A stretch of 14,051 bases of DNA from Eubacterium sp. UBA3782. GTDB lineage: Bacteria; Bacillota; Clostridia; Lachnospirales; Lachnospiraceae. The notes beneath the pieces are model-generated. The model did no database searches. It had not been told where the DNA came from and was given only the letters and a program-made list of their open reading frames with translations. Below are positions 1-6,818 of this stretch, one piece after another. The stretch covers positions 1 to 14,051 of the forward strand of contig DFFG01000013.1 of the NCBI GenBank assembly GCA_002368795.1, written 5' to 3'. The position numbers were made by a program, and so were the translations under genes. Positions within the stretch are counted from its first letter, which is position 1. Every line of letters begins with the position of its first letter.

Positions 1-1264
1 AGAATACCCAGTCACGCAGCTTATAGTTGACGGTCTTCTTTCCGTAGCCGCGCATCTCGATGATGCCCGGGCCCTCTTTCTTGAGGACAGCGGACTCCTG
101 TCCGTTCCACTCGCCGGAATTGATCATGATGCCGGAGGCCTCTGTGTATGCCTCGGTCATATCCGGGATCTCCTTGCCGTCCTTTGCGATGACCTGCACG
201 ATGGGCAGACCAAATTTCTTTGCGAAGGCAAAGTCACGGTCATCATGGGCTGGCACGCACATGATGGCGCCGGTACCATAATCCGCCAGAACGTAATCGG
301 AAAGCCAGATCTGGATCTTCTCACCGTTCATCGGATTGATGGCATAGCTTCCGGTAAAGACGCCGGTCTTCTCCTTCGACTGCATCCGGTCAACGTTGGA
401 CTTCATGGAAGCGTCGAAAATATACTGCTCGACCTCCTCCTGATGCTCCGGCGTAGCCAGGCTCTTTGCCAGCTTATGCTCCGGAGAAAGCACCATAAAG
501 GTCGCGCCGAAAAGCGTATCCGGACGGGTCGTGTAGACCGTGATCTGATCCTCGCGTCCGTCCACGCGGAAATTCACCTCAGCGCCGTAGGAGCGGCCGA
601 TCCAGTCGGTCTGCATCTTTTTGACCTTTTCCGGCCAGTCAAGCTTATCCAGATCCTCCAGCAGACGGTCCGCATAGGCGGTGATCTTCAGCATCCACTG
701 ACGAAGATTCTTCTTGGTCACCGGCGTTCCGCATCTCTCACACTTGCCGTCCACGACCTCCTCGTTGGCAAGACCGGTCTTGCAGGACGGGCACCAGTTG
801 ATGGGGAATTCCTTCTCGTAGGCCAGACCCTTCTTGAACATCTTGACAAAGATCCACTGGGTCCACTTATAGAAAGCCGGATCGGTCGTATTGACCTCCA
901 TATCCCAGTCGTAGATCGAGCCGATCTGGTTGATCTGTCTCTTGATATTTGCCACATTGGCTGCGGTGGACACAGCCGGATGCTGGCCGGTCTTGATGGC
1001 ATAGTTCTCTGCCGGAAGGCCAAAGGCATCCCACCCCATCGGGTGAATGACATAGTAGCCATGCATCAGCTTGTAGCGGCTCCACACATCCGAGATCACA
1101 TAGCCTCTCCAGTGACCGACGTGCAGACCATTGCCCGACGGATACGGAAACATATCCAGGCAGTAGTATTTCTCTTTTGATCCGTCATTGACGTTGATCG
1201 GATTCTTTTCCCAGTTTTCACGCCACTTTTTTTCAATCGCTTTGTGATTAAACGGTACAGCCAT
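1..1264 (-). CDS. leuS: Leucyl-tRNA synthetase, N-terminal part (runs off the left edge)
   Basis: Class I aminoacyl-tRNA synthetase that charges tRNA-Leu with leucine in the cytoplasm. The 421 codons present hold the first half of the usual bacterial protein of about 800 residues. Visible are the HIGH-type signature HVGH (residues 48-51, after PYPSGNGL), a zinc-binding insertion with two Cys pairs (CPSC near residue 157 and CERC near 175), and the CP1 editing domain with the threonine-rich TTRPDTLFG motif (about 243-251) and VPAHDDRDFAF (about 334-344), whose Asp is the conserved editing residue. The last residues, KLRDWVF, are where the family continues with SRQRYWGEP; the KMSKS loop lies outside the window. 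The ATG at 1264-1262 has an AGGAGGA Shine-Dalgarno at 1271-1277. Nothing suggests damage; it is incomplete only because the window ends. Identification is certain from the motifs. Confidence 0.98.
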   Translation of the reverse strand, partial: MAVPFNHKAIEKKWRENWEKNPINVNDGSKEKYYCLDMFPYPSGNGLHVGHWRGYVISDVWSRYKLMHGYYVIHPMGWDAFGLPAENYAIKTGQHPAVSTAANVANIKRQINQIGSIYDWDMEVNTTDPAFYKWTQWIFVKMFKKGLAYEKEFPINWCPSCKTGLANEEVVDGKCERCGTPVTKKNLRQWMLKITAYADRLLEDLDKLDWPEKVKKMQTDWIGRSYGAEVNFRVDGREDQITVYTTRPDTLFGATFMVLSPEHKLAKSLATPEHQEEVEQYIFDASMKSNVDRMQSKEKTGVFTGSYAINPMNGEKIQIWLSDYVLADYGTGAIMCVPAHDDRDFAFAKKFGLPIVQVIAKDGKEIPDMTEAYTEASGIMINSGEWNGQESAVLKKEGPGIIEMRGYGKKTVNYKLRDWVF

Positions 1265-1310
1265 TTATATTCCTCCTAAAAAGCCTGATGGGCCTGAAAT
1301 CACAAATCTC

Positions 1311-1339
1311 ATTATATTTTTCACCGGATGCATTGTCAA
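1311..1339 (-). promoter_or_regulatory. Consensus sigma-A promoter of leuS
   Basis: On the minus strand TTGACA (1339-1334) is followed after exactly 17 nt by TATAAT (1316-1311), a full match to the sigma-A consensus. Transcription should begin near 1304, leaving a leader of about 40 nt before the leuS ATG. The leader is too short for a T-box riboswitch and contains none of its conserved elements. Confidence 0.88.
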
Positions 1340-1340
1340 G

Positions 1341-1444
1341 AAAAAGGGGCCGCCGCATGAAGCAAACGGTCCATAAATATTCCTTCGGGAAGCTTCCTTA
1401 CAAATATTTATGTACGCACTTCGCTTTATGCGACAGCCCTTTTT
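1341..1444 (-). terminator. Long composite hairpin ending the EF-G-like transcript
   Basis: Three nested inverted segments form one arm: AAAAAGGG (1341-1348) with CCCTTTTT (1437-1444), a 10-bp segment 1354-1363 with 1423-1432 (one G-U pair), and a 10-bp segment 1372-1381 with 1403-1412. Near the tip, 1380-1391 can form a small hairpin with a UUCG tetraloop. Read on the minus strand it ends in CCCCTTTTT, as an intrinsic terminator would, 28 nt past the stop codon of the EF-G-like gene and just before the leuS -35 box. It is roughly symmetric, so it could also stop plus-strand transcripts. It is much longer than usual for a terminator; a small repeat element is an alternative. Confidence 0.72.
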
Positions 1445-1472
1445 AAATTTATCCCCTATTTAATTACAGGGA

Positions 1473-3563
1473 TCAGTCTTCGATCTTTGTGATCTTGCTT
1501 GCTCTTGCCTCGATCTGCTTCTGCTGGATGTCGGACGGAGCCTGCTCGTATCTGGCAAAGGTGTACTCAAACTCGCCTGCGCCGCCGGTCATGGAGCGGA
1601 GGTTGTTAGAGTAGCCGTAGATCTCAAGCTCTGGAACCTCGGCCTCGATGACGGTCTTGCCGCCCTTGATCGGATTCATGCCAAGCACGCGGCCGCGGCG
1701 CTTGTTCAGATCGCCCATGACATCACCGGTAAAGGTATCCGGCGTCGTGACCTTCATGGTAACGATCGGCTCAAGCAGGACAGGACCAGCCTTCATGAAG
1801 CCTTCCTTGAATGCCATCTGGGTAGCGGTCTTGAATGCCATCTCGGAGGAATCGACCGGATGGTAGGATCCATCGTACAGGGTAGCCTTTACGCCGACGA
1901 CCGGGTAAGCGGCCAGCGGTCCGGACTGAACGGAATTTTCCAGGCCCTTTTCGACTGCCGGGAAGAAGTTCTTCGGTACGGAACCGCCGACAACTTCCTC
2001 TGCAAAGATGAACGGAGTCTCCAGATCGCCGGAGGGTTCGAAGCGCATCTTGACGTGGCCGTACTGACCATGTCCGCCGGACTGCTTCTTGTACTTGGAA
2101 TCCACATCGGAATTCTTGCGGATCGTCTCACGGAAAGCAACCTTCGGCTGCATCAGCTCGATATCGACTTTGTAGCGCTCTTTCAGCTTGCTGGCGGCAA
2201 CATCGATATGCATATCGCCGATACCGTAGATCAGAGACTGACGGTTTGCGGAATCGTTGACCACCTTGAGGGTGAGGTCTTCCTGCTGCAGTCTTGCAAA
2301 GCCCTGAGCGATCTTGTCGATATCCTGCTTGTTGACCGGATTGTATCTCTTGTAGGTGTACGGCTTGGAGATGGCGATGGGGCCAAAGTCCACGGGATGA
2401 GCCTTTGTAGCAAAGGTATCGCCGGTGCATGCGCTGTTCAGCTTTGCGATGGCGCCGATATCACCTGCATGAAGCTCGGGAACCTCGATGGGCTTGGAGC
2501 CGCACATGATATACAGCTTGGACAGCTTCTCCTCTGTCTCGCGGGTCACATTGTACAGAACATCGTCGTTCTTGATAACGCCGGAGCAGACCTTGATCAG
2601 AGAATATTTGCCAAGGAACGGATCTGCGATGGTCTTGAAGACCTGAGCAGTCTTTGCCTTGGAGAAATCGTAATCAGCATTGAATACCGCGTTGCTGGTG
2701 CGGTCCATGCCGCCGCGCTTTCTCTGGGAGGGATTCGGGAAGAAGCTGACGATATCATCGAGCAGGATCTTTACGCCCTGCAGGTTGATCGGGGAGCCCA
2801 TGCTCACCGGAACCATAGCACCTTCACCGACACTGACTGCCAGAGCTGCGGTGATCTCCGCCTCGGAGAACTCATCGCCCTCGAAGAAGCGCTCCATAAA
2901 CTCCTCGCTGGTCTCAGCTACGGACTCAAGAAGAGTATTTCTGTACTCCTCCAGATACTCCATCGCATAATCGGGCGTGGGGATCTCTTCCTTCTCGTTC
3001 TTGTTGATGTAGCGGCGGGATTTATTCTTTACGATGTTGACATATCCGATAAACTTGCGGTTCTCACGGATCGGCATATGGACGGGTGCGACCTTCTTGC
3101 CGTAGAGCTCCTGCAGACGGGATACCACATCGTGGAAGCTGACATCATCGATGTCCATGTCCGTAACGAAGATGATGCGCGGAAGATCATACTTCTCGCA
3201 CAGATCCCATGCCTTCTGGGTACCGACCTGAACGCCGGCCTTACCGGATACAACGATGATCGCAGCATCAGCTGCGGCTACGGCTTCCTCAGCCTCACCG
3301 ACAAAATCAAAGAAGCCGGGGGTATCCAGCACGTTGATCTTTACGCCTTCCCACTCAACGGGGATCACGGATGTATTGATTGAAAACTTACGTTTGATTT
3401 CCTCTTTATCATAATCACTGATGGTATTTCCGTCATTTACATTGCCAAGACGGCTGGTAATACCGGAAAGGTAGGCCATGCCTTCAACAAGAGTAGTCTT
3501 GCCGGCTCCGCCATGTCCCAGAATAGCTACGTTCCTGATTTTTTCGGTCCTGTAAACCTGCAT
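1473..3563 (-). CDS. Elongation factor G-like translational GTPase (EF-G2-type paralogue)
   Basis: A 696-residue protein with the domain layout of EF-G: G domain, domain II, and domains III to V including domain IV (SGGHGQYGHV near residue 497 and GGSVPKNFFPAVEKG just after, the equivalents of the loops that reach the decoding centre). The P-loop GHGGAGKTT (16-24) is intact, but switch II reads DTPGFFDF (80-87), with Phe84 where true EF-G has the catalytic His of DTPGHVDF, and the guanine-recognition motif is TDMD (134-137) in place of NKMD. The switch I RGITI signature is also absent. This points to the EF-G-like family (EF-G2), not the str-operon fusA, and no rpsL, rpsG or tuf gene is adjacent. 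It probably acts on the ribosome; its exact role is unknown. AGGAGGTAAT at 3580-3571 supports the ATG at 3563-3561. Confidence 0.92.
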   Translation of the reverse strand: MQVYRTEKIRNVAILGHGGAGKTTLVEGMAYLSGITSRLGNVNDGNTISDYDKEEIKRKFSINTSVIPVEWEGVKINVLDTPGFFDFVGEAEEAVAAADAAIIVVSGKAGVQVGTQKAWDLCEKYDLPRIIFVTDMDIDDVSFHDVVSRLQELYGKKVAPVHMPIRENRKFIGYVNIVKNKSRRYINKNEKEEIPTPDYAMEYLEEYRNTLLESVAETSEEFMERFFEGDEFSEAEITAALAVSVGEGAMVPVSMGSPINLQGVKILLDDIVSFFPNPSQRKRGGMDRTSNAVFNADYDFSKAKTAQVFKTIADPFLGKYSLIKVCSGVIKNDDVLYNVTRETEEKLSKLYIMCGSKPIEVPELHAGDIGAIAKLNSACTGDTFATKAHPVDFGPIAISKPYTYKRYNPVNKQDIDKIAQGFARLQQEDLTLKVVNDSANRQSLIYGIGDMHIDVAASKLKERYKVDIELMQPKVAFRETIRKNSDVDSKYKKQSGGHGQYGHVKMRFEPSGDLETPFIFAEEVVGGSVPKNFFPAVEKGLENSVQSGPLAAYPVVGVKATLYDGSYHPVDSSEMAFKTATQMAFKEGFMKAGPVLLEPIVTMKVTTPDTFTGDVMGDLNKRRGRVLGMNPIKGGKTVIEAEVPELEIYGYSNNLRSMTGGAGEFEYTFARYEQAPSDIQQKQIEARASKITKIED

Positions 3564-3600
3564 CTTGAAAATTACCTCCTATACAGTTATGCTGCGCCCC

Positions 3601-3618
3601 GCCTGCATGGCGGCAGGC
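3601..3618 (-). promoter_or_regulatory. GC-rich hairpin in the 5' leader of the EF-G-like gene
   Basis: GCCTGC (3601-3606) and GCAGGC (3613-3618) form a perfect 6-bp stem with a 6-nt loop inside the roughly 65-nt leader predicted for the EF-G-like mRNA. No U-tract follows, so it is not a terminator. It could affect mRNA stability or initiation. The function is conjecture. Confidence 0.35.
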
Positions 3619-3635
3619 CAAAACGCCACGGATAT

Positions 3636-3664
3636 ATTTTACTAAAAGCCCTCTTTTATTTCAA
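3636..3664 (-). promoter_or_regulatory. Candidate sigma-A promoter of the EF-G-like gene
   Basis: On the minus strand TTGAAA (3664-3659) and TAAAAT (3641-3636) are 17 nt apart, each one base off consensus. The predicted start near 3629 gives a leader of about 65 nt. It lies back to back with the candidate promoter of the DUF1294 gene. Confidence 0.7.
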
Positions 3665-3694
3665 CCTTTTTAGTAGAAATTATCCAAATTCCGC

Positions 3695-3722
3695 TTGCTT
3701 TTGCCCTTTCCGGCTCTATACT
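3695..3722 (+). promoter_or_regulatory. Candidate promoter of the DUF1294 gene
   Basis: TTGCTT (3695-3700) and TATACT (3717-3722) are 16 nt apart. The -10 box is good and the -35 box weak (4 of 6). A start near 3729 would leave a leader of only about 18 nt that carries the Shine-Dalgarno AGGAGG. Confidence 0.5.
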
Positions 3723-3746
3723 GGTTCTGTAAAGGAGGACAGATGG

Positions 3747-4016
3747 ATGAAACTGGTGCTGATTTACCTGCTGATGATCAATGGGATCTCCCTGATCTTT
3801 TACGGGCTGGACAAGCTTTTTGCCGTCAAAGATATGTGGCGCATCCGGGAATTTACGCTTCTGGTCCTGGCCGCCGCAGGCGGGAGTGCAGGTGCGCTTC
3901 TTGGGATGCTTCTCTTCCGGCACAAGATCCGGAAGGCTAAGTTTTTTGTGACGGTCCCTCTCCTTCTGGCCCTGCATGCGGGCATGCTGTTTTGGTTGAA
4001 ATCATTCCTGGTTTAA
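3747..4016 (+). CDS. DUF1294 family small membrane protein
   Basis: An 89-residue integral membrane protein of unknown function. Three hydrophobic segments are visible: about residues 3-20, 36-58 and 66-87. The family hallmarks are present: FYGLDKLFA after the first segment, then WRIRE, a glycine-rich stretch with GGSAGALLGM, and the basic FRHKIRKAKF before the last segment. The length is typical for this family. I chose the ATG at 3747 because AGGAGG (3733-3738) lies 8 nt upstream and the family begins directly with the first membrane segment; an in-frame extension upstream would run into the divergent EF-G-like gene and its promoter. An out-of-frame ATG at 3743 overlaps the same site. The gene stands alone on its strand until DUF1846, 102 nt on, which seems to have its own promoter. 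No substrate or partner can be inferred. Confidence 0.85.
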   Translation: MKLVLIYLLMINGISLIFYGLDKLFAVKDMWRIREFTLLVLAAAGGSAGALLGMLLFRHKIRKAKFFVTVPLLLALHAGMLFWLKSFLV

Positions 4017-4024
4017 GCTATTAT
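3996..4024 (+). promoter_or_regulatory. Candidate sigma-A promoter of the DUF1846-tyrA-aroA-DUF1015 run
   Basis: TTGAAA (3996-4001) and TATTAT (4019-4024) are separated by 17 nt. The -35 box lies inside the last codons of the DUF1294 gene and the -10 box just after its stop. The predicted start near 4031 gives a leader of almost 90 nt for the DUF1846 gene. Confidence 0.6.
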
Positions 4025-4030
4025 AAATGA

Positions 4031-4118
4031 TTATGGGAATTCCTCGGATGATCCGGCCAGACCGCGCGTCTGGGGAGTCTCATTTCGCAGGACAAAGCCG
4101 ACATGAAAGGAGTCTTAG
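4031..4118 (+). promoter_or_regulatory. Structured 5' leader before the DUF1846 gene
   Basis: The predicted leader holds a perfect 6-bp hairpin, CCAGAC (4057-4062) with GTCTGG (4068-4073) and loop CGCGC, and a direct repeat GGAGTCT at 4074-4080 and 4109-4115. No U-tract follows the hairpin, so it is unlikely to be the terminator of the DUF1294 gene. It matches no riboswitch I recognise. Confidence 0.35.
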
Positions 4119-5603
4119 ATGAAAATCGGGTTTGACAACAATAAATATCTGAAGACACAGTCCGAAAACATCCGCAAGCGGATCGACCATTTTGGGGGCA
4201 AGCTTTATCTGGAATTCGGCGGCAAGCTGTTCGACGACTTCCACGCGTCCAGGGTATTGCCGGGCTTTCATCCCGACTCCAAGATCACCATGCTCAAGGA
4301 GCTGAAGGATCAGGCCGAGATCATCATCGCCATCAACGCCGCCGATATCGAAAAGAATAAGGTAAGGGGCGATCTTGGCATTACCTATGATATGGACCTT
4401 CTCCGCTTGATCGATGCCTTTACCAACAACGGCCTGTACGTCGGCAGCGTCGTGCTGACCCGTTTTGCCGAGCAGCCCTCGGCCATTGCCTATGAAAAAA
4501 AGCTCAAAGCTCTTGGACTGAAGGTATACCGGCACTATCCCATCGCCGGCTATCCCTCCAATATCCCGCTGATCGTCAGCGATGAGGGCTACGGTAAAAA
4601 CGACTATATCGAGACCTCCCGCCCGCTGGTCGTGGTCACGGCTCCGGGACCCGGAAGCGGAAAGATGGCGACCTGCCTCTCCCAGCTCTATCACGAAAAC
4701 AAGCGCGGCATCAAGGCCGGCTATGCCAAATTTGAGACCTTCCCGGTCTGGAACATTCCGCTGAATCATCCGGTCAACCTTGCCTATGAGGCAGCCACGG
4801 CCGACCTGGATGACGTCAATATGATCGACCCCTTCCATCTGGAAGCCTACGGAACCACCTGCGTCAACTACAACCGTGACGTCGAGGTCTTCCCGGTCCT
4901 GAACGCCATCTTCGAGCGGATCTCCGGAACCTCTCCCTACAAATCTCCCACGGATATGGGCGTAAATATGGTCGGCTACTGCATCTGCGATGATGACGCC
5001 TGCCGTGAAGCCTCCAAGATGGAGATCATCCGCCGCTACTATCAGGCGCTTTGCGAAAAGCGCAAGGGCATTGGCCAGGATGCGCCGATCTACAAGATCG
5101 AGCTGCTGATGAAGAAGGCCAACATCACGACAGGCGACCGCAAATGCGTGATGGCTGCCAACATCAAGGCCGAGCAGACCGGTGCGCCGGCAGCTGCCAT
5201 GGAGATGCCGGACGGCACAATCCTCACCGGCAAGACCTCACCGCTTCTTGGCGCCTCTTCTGCCCTGCTGCTGAACGCGCTGAAGCATCTGGCCGGCATC
5301 GAGGATTCGGTAGAGCTGCTTTCACCCACCATCATCGAGCCGATCATGAACCTGAAGATCAGCCACCTTGGCGGTGACCAGACCTCTCTGCTCCATCTGA
5401 ACGAGATCCTGATCGCCCTGTCCATCGCCGCCGTCAGTGACGAGCACGCAGCCAAGGCCATCGAGCAGCTGGATAATCTCCGGGGTCTCGAGGCACATTC
5501 CTCGGTCATTCTTGCCCAGATCGACGAGGGCGTATTCAAGAGTCTCGGCGTCAATCTCACCTGCGAGCCGAAGTACGAAACGTCCAAGCTGTACCATAAA
5601 TAA
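4119..5603 (+). CDS. DUF1846 family protein (UPF0371), function unknown
   Basis: A 494-residue soluble protein, about the usual length of the DUF1846 family. Recognisable stretches are the start KIGFDNNKYL, LEFGGKLFDDFHASRVLPGF (31-50), HYPIAGYPSNIP (139-150), and a phosphate-loop-like segment PGPGSGKMAT (176-185) that follows a hydrophobic strand, suggesting nucleotide or phosphate binding. Other conserved-looking parts are AYGTTCVNYNRDVEVFPVL and the acidic CDDDAC. There is no signal peptide or membrane segment. AAAGGAG (4106-4112) lies 6 nt before the ATG. It is the first gene of a run that continues with tyrA 50 nt downstream, aroA and DUF1015, so a link to aromatic amino acid synthesis or its regulation is possible but only by position. 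The family assignment is firm; no enzymatic role is known to me. Confidence 0.9.
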   Translation: MKIGFDNNKYLKTQSENIRKRIDHFGGKLYLEFGGKLFDDFHASRVLPGFHPDSKITMLKELKDQAEIIIAINAADIEKNKVRGDLGITYDMDLLRLIDAFTNNGLYVGSVVLTRFAEQPSAIAYEKKLKALGLKVYRHYPIAGYPSNIPLIVSDEGYGKNDYIETSRPLVVVTAPGPGSGKMATCLSQLYHENKRGIKAGYAKFETFPVWNIPLNHPVNLAYEAATADLDDVNMIDPFHLEAYGTTCVNYNRDVEVFPVLNAIFERISGTSPYKSPTDMGVNMVGYCICDDDACREASKMEIIRRYYQALCEKRKGIGQDAPIYKIELLMKKANITTGDRKCVMAANIKAEQTGAPAAAMEMPDGTILTGKTSPLLGASSALLLNALKHLAGIEDSVELLSPTIIEPIMNLKISHLGGDQTSLLHLNEILIALSIAAVSDEHAAKAIEQLDNLRGLEAHSSVILAQIDEGVFKSLGVNLTCEPKYETSKLYHK

Positions 5604-5609
5604 GACAAT

Positions 5610-5649
5610 AAAACCTGCCCTTGCCGGCAGAAAGCAATGTTGAGGTTTT
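5610..5649 (+). promoter_or_regulatory. Alternative hairpins overlapping the tyrA ribosome binding site
   Basis: AAAACCT (5610-5616) can pair with AGGTTTT (5643-5649), which would bury the weak Shine-Dalgarno TGAGG (5641-5645) of tyrA and is followed by a short T-run. A second hairpin, CTGCC (5615-5619) with GGCAG (5626-5630), shares two bases with the first, so the two compete. This could be a weak terminator or a translational control element between DUF1846 and tyrA. Confidence 0.35.
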
Positions 5650-5653
5650 TTCC

Positions 5654-6748
5654 ATGACCTGTATCGGTTTTGTCGGACTTGGCCTAATCGGTGGATCCCT
5701 GGCCCGGTCCATCCGCAAATTTCATCCGGACTACCGGCTTGTCGCCTACTCCCGCACACGGGCAGCCGTCGAGGAGGCTGTCCGGGACGGGATCATCGAC
5801 CAGATCCTGGAGCAGTATGATCCTGCCTTCGGGGACTGCGACATGATCTTTCTGTGCACACCGGTGCAGACAAACATCACCTATCTTCCTTTTATGAAGA
5901 AGGTCATGAAAAAAGGCTGTATCCTGACCGATGTCGGAAGCGTCAAGGGAGAAATGTCCGAAGCCGCGGCGGCAGCCGGGCTCTCCGCTTCCTTTATCGG
6001 CGGACATCCCATGGCCGGCACGGAAAAGACCGGCTATGCCAATTCCACCGACTATCTGCTGGAGAATGCGTATTACTTCATCACACCTTCCGCAGATTCC
6101 GATCCCGCGGCAACCGAGTTCTACAAGAAGCTGGTCAGCTCCATCCGGGCAATTCCTCTGGTCCTGTCCGCAAAGGAGCACGACTTTGTTGTTGCCGGCA
6201 TCAGCCACCTGCCCCACATGGCAGCTTTTTCTCTGGTAAATACGGTAAAGAGCATCGATACCCCGGAGGAATACATGAAGCTTGCCGCTGCCGGCGGTTT
6301 TCGGGACATTACGCGTGTGGCTTCCTCCTCTCCGGTCATGTGGCAGCAGATCTGCCTGTCCAACCAGGCGATGCTCTCCGAGGTACTGGAAAAATACATT
6401 ACTGATCTGCAGCACATAAAGGAGCTTGTTGATGCCGGTGCCGCCGAGGAGCTTGGCCGGCTGTTTGCGGACTCCAAGGAGTACCGTGACTCCATCGATG
6501 ACCATAAGCGCGGCTCCGTAGGCCGGATCTACGTCCTGCACGTCGACATCTACGATGAGGCCGGCGGCATTGCGACCATCACCACCCTCCTGGCCATGAA
6601 CCAGATCAATATCAAGAACATCGGCATCATCCACAACCGGGAGTTTGAGGATGGTGTACTCCGGATCGAGTTTTACGATGCGGCTTCCAGAGATCTCTCC
6701 GAGGAAGTCCTGACACGAAGAAATTACAAGGTAAGAAAGAGGACCTGA
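5654..6748 (+). CDS. tyrA: Prephenate dehydrogenase with C-terminal ACT domain
   Basis: Oxidative decarboxylation of prephenate to 4-hydroxyphenylpyruvate, the committed step to tyrosine. The 364-residue protein begins with a Rossmann fold, GFVGLGLIGGSLA (about 5-17). The second beta strand ends in AYSRTR, without the acidic residue typical of NAD enzymes, so NADP use is possible. GGHPMAGTEKTGY carries the catalytic His, and SHLPHMAAF and GFRDITRVASSSPVMW are the family's substrate and dimer motifs. From about residue 290 to the end there is an ACT domain (VLHVDIYDEAGGIATITTLL), the usual site of tyrosine feedback, as in the Bacillus-type enzyme. I start at the ATG at 5654, which leaves a Rossmann fold at the N-terminus and has TGAGG 8 nt upstream; an in-frame ATG at 5621 lacks a ribosome site. 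aroA follows after 70 nt. Confidence 0.95.
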   Translation: MTCIGFVGLGLIGGSLARSIRKFHPDYRLVAYSRTRAAVEEAVRDGIIDQILEQYDPAFGDCDMIFLCTPVQTNITYLPFMKKVMKKGCILTDVGSVKGEMSEAAAAAGLSASFIGGHPMAGTEKTGYANSTDYLLENAYYFITPSADSDPAATEFYKKLVSSIRAIPLVLSAKEHDFVVAGISHLPHMAAFSLVNTVKSIDTPEEYMKLAAAGGFRDITRVASSSPVMWQQICLSNQAMLSEVLEKYITDLQHIKELVDAGAAEELGRLFADSKEYRDSIDDHKRGSVGRIYVLHVDIYDEAGGIATITTLLAMNQINIKNIGIIHNREFEDGVLRIEFYDAASRDLSEEVLTRRNYKVRKRT

Positions 6749-6754
6749 CACGAC

Positions 6755-6790
6755 AGGACTGCCCTCAGCGTTTGCTCCGGCAGTCCTTTT
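6755..6790 (+). terminator. Terminator-like hairpin between tyrA and aroA
   Basis: AGGACTGCC (6755-6763) pairs perfectly with GGCAGTCCT (6779-6787), 9 bp, with a smaller hairpin AGC-GTTT-GCT inside the loop, followed by TTTTGTT. It has the form of an intrinsic terminator just after the tyrA stop. Only about 30 nt remain before aroA and I see no promoter there, so it probably leaks or acts as an attenuator. Confidence 0.65.
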
Positions 6791-6818
6791 GTTACTCTCG
6801 ACGGAAAGGATCTAATTT

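Noticed and set aside
245..1180. Plus-strand frame of 311 codons over leuS
   Set aside because: Antisense shadow of leuS, whose motifs are unmistakable.
1265..1472. T-box riboswitch before leuS
   Set aside because: No AGGGTGG-type T-box sequence or specifier stem; the structure there belongs to a terminator upstream of the promoter.
1860..3383. Long open frame of about 500 codons antisense to the EF-G-like gene, and similar ones opposite tyrA, DUF1015, serA and ilvB (up to 588 codons)
   Set aside because: They mirror well-identified genes, have no recognisable domains, no ribosome sites, and arise from the GC-rich codon use of the sense strand, which leaves few stop codons in the opposite frame.
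3513..3746. N-terminal extension of the DUF1294 gene back to 3513
   Set aside because: It would overlap the start of the EF-G-like gene and both promoters; the strong ribosome site and family start fit the ATG at 3747.
5621..5653. Earlier in-frame ATG for tyrA at 5621
   Set aside because: No ribosome site, it lies within the intergenic hairpin, and it adds 11 residues before the Rossmann fold that the family lacks.
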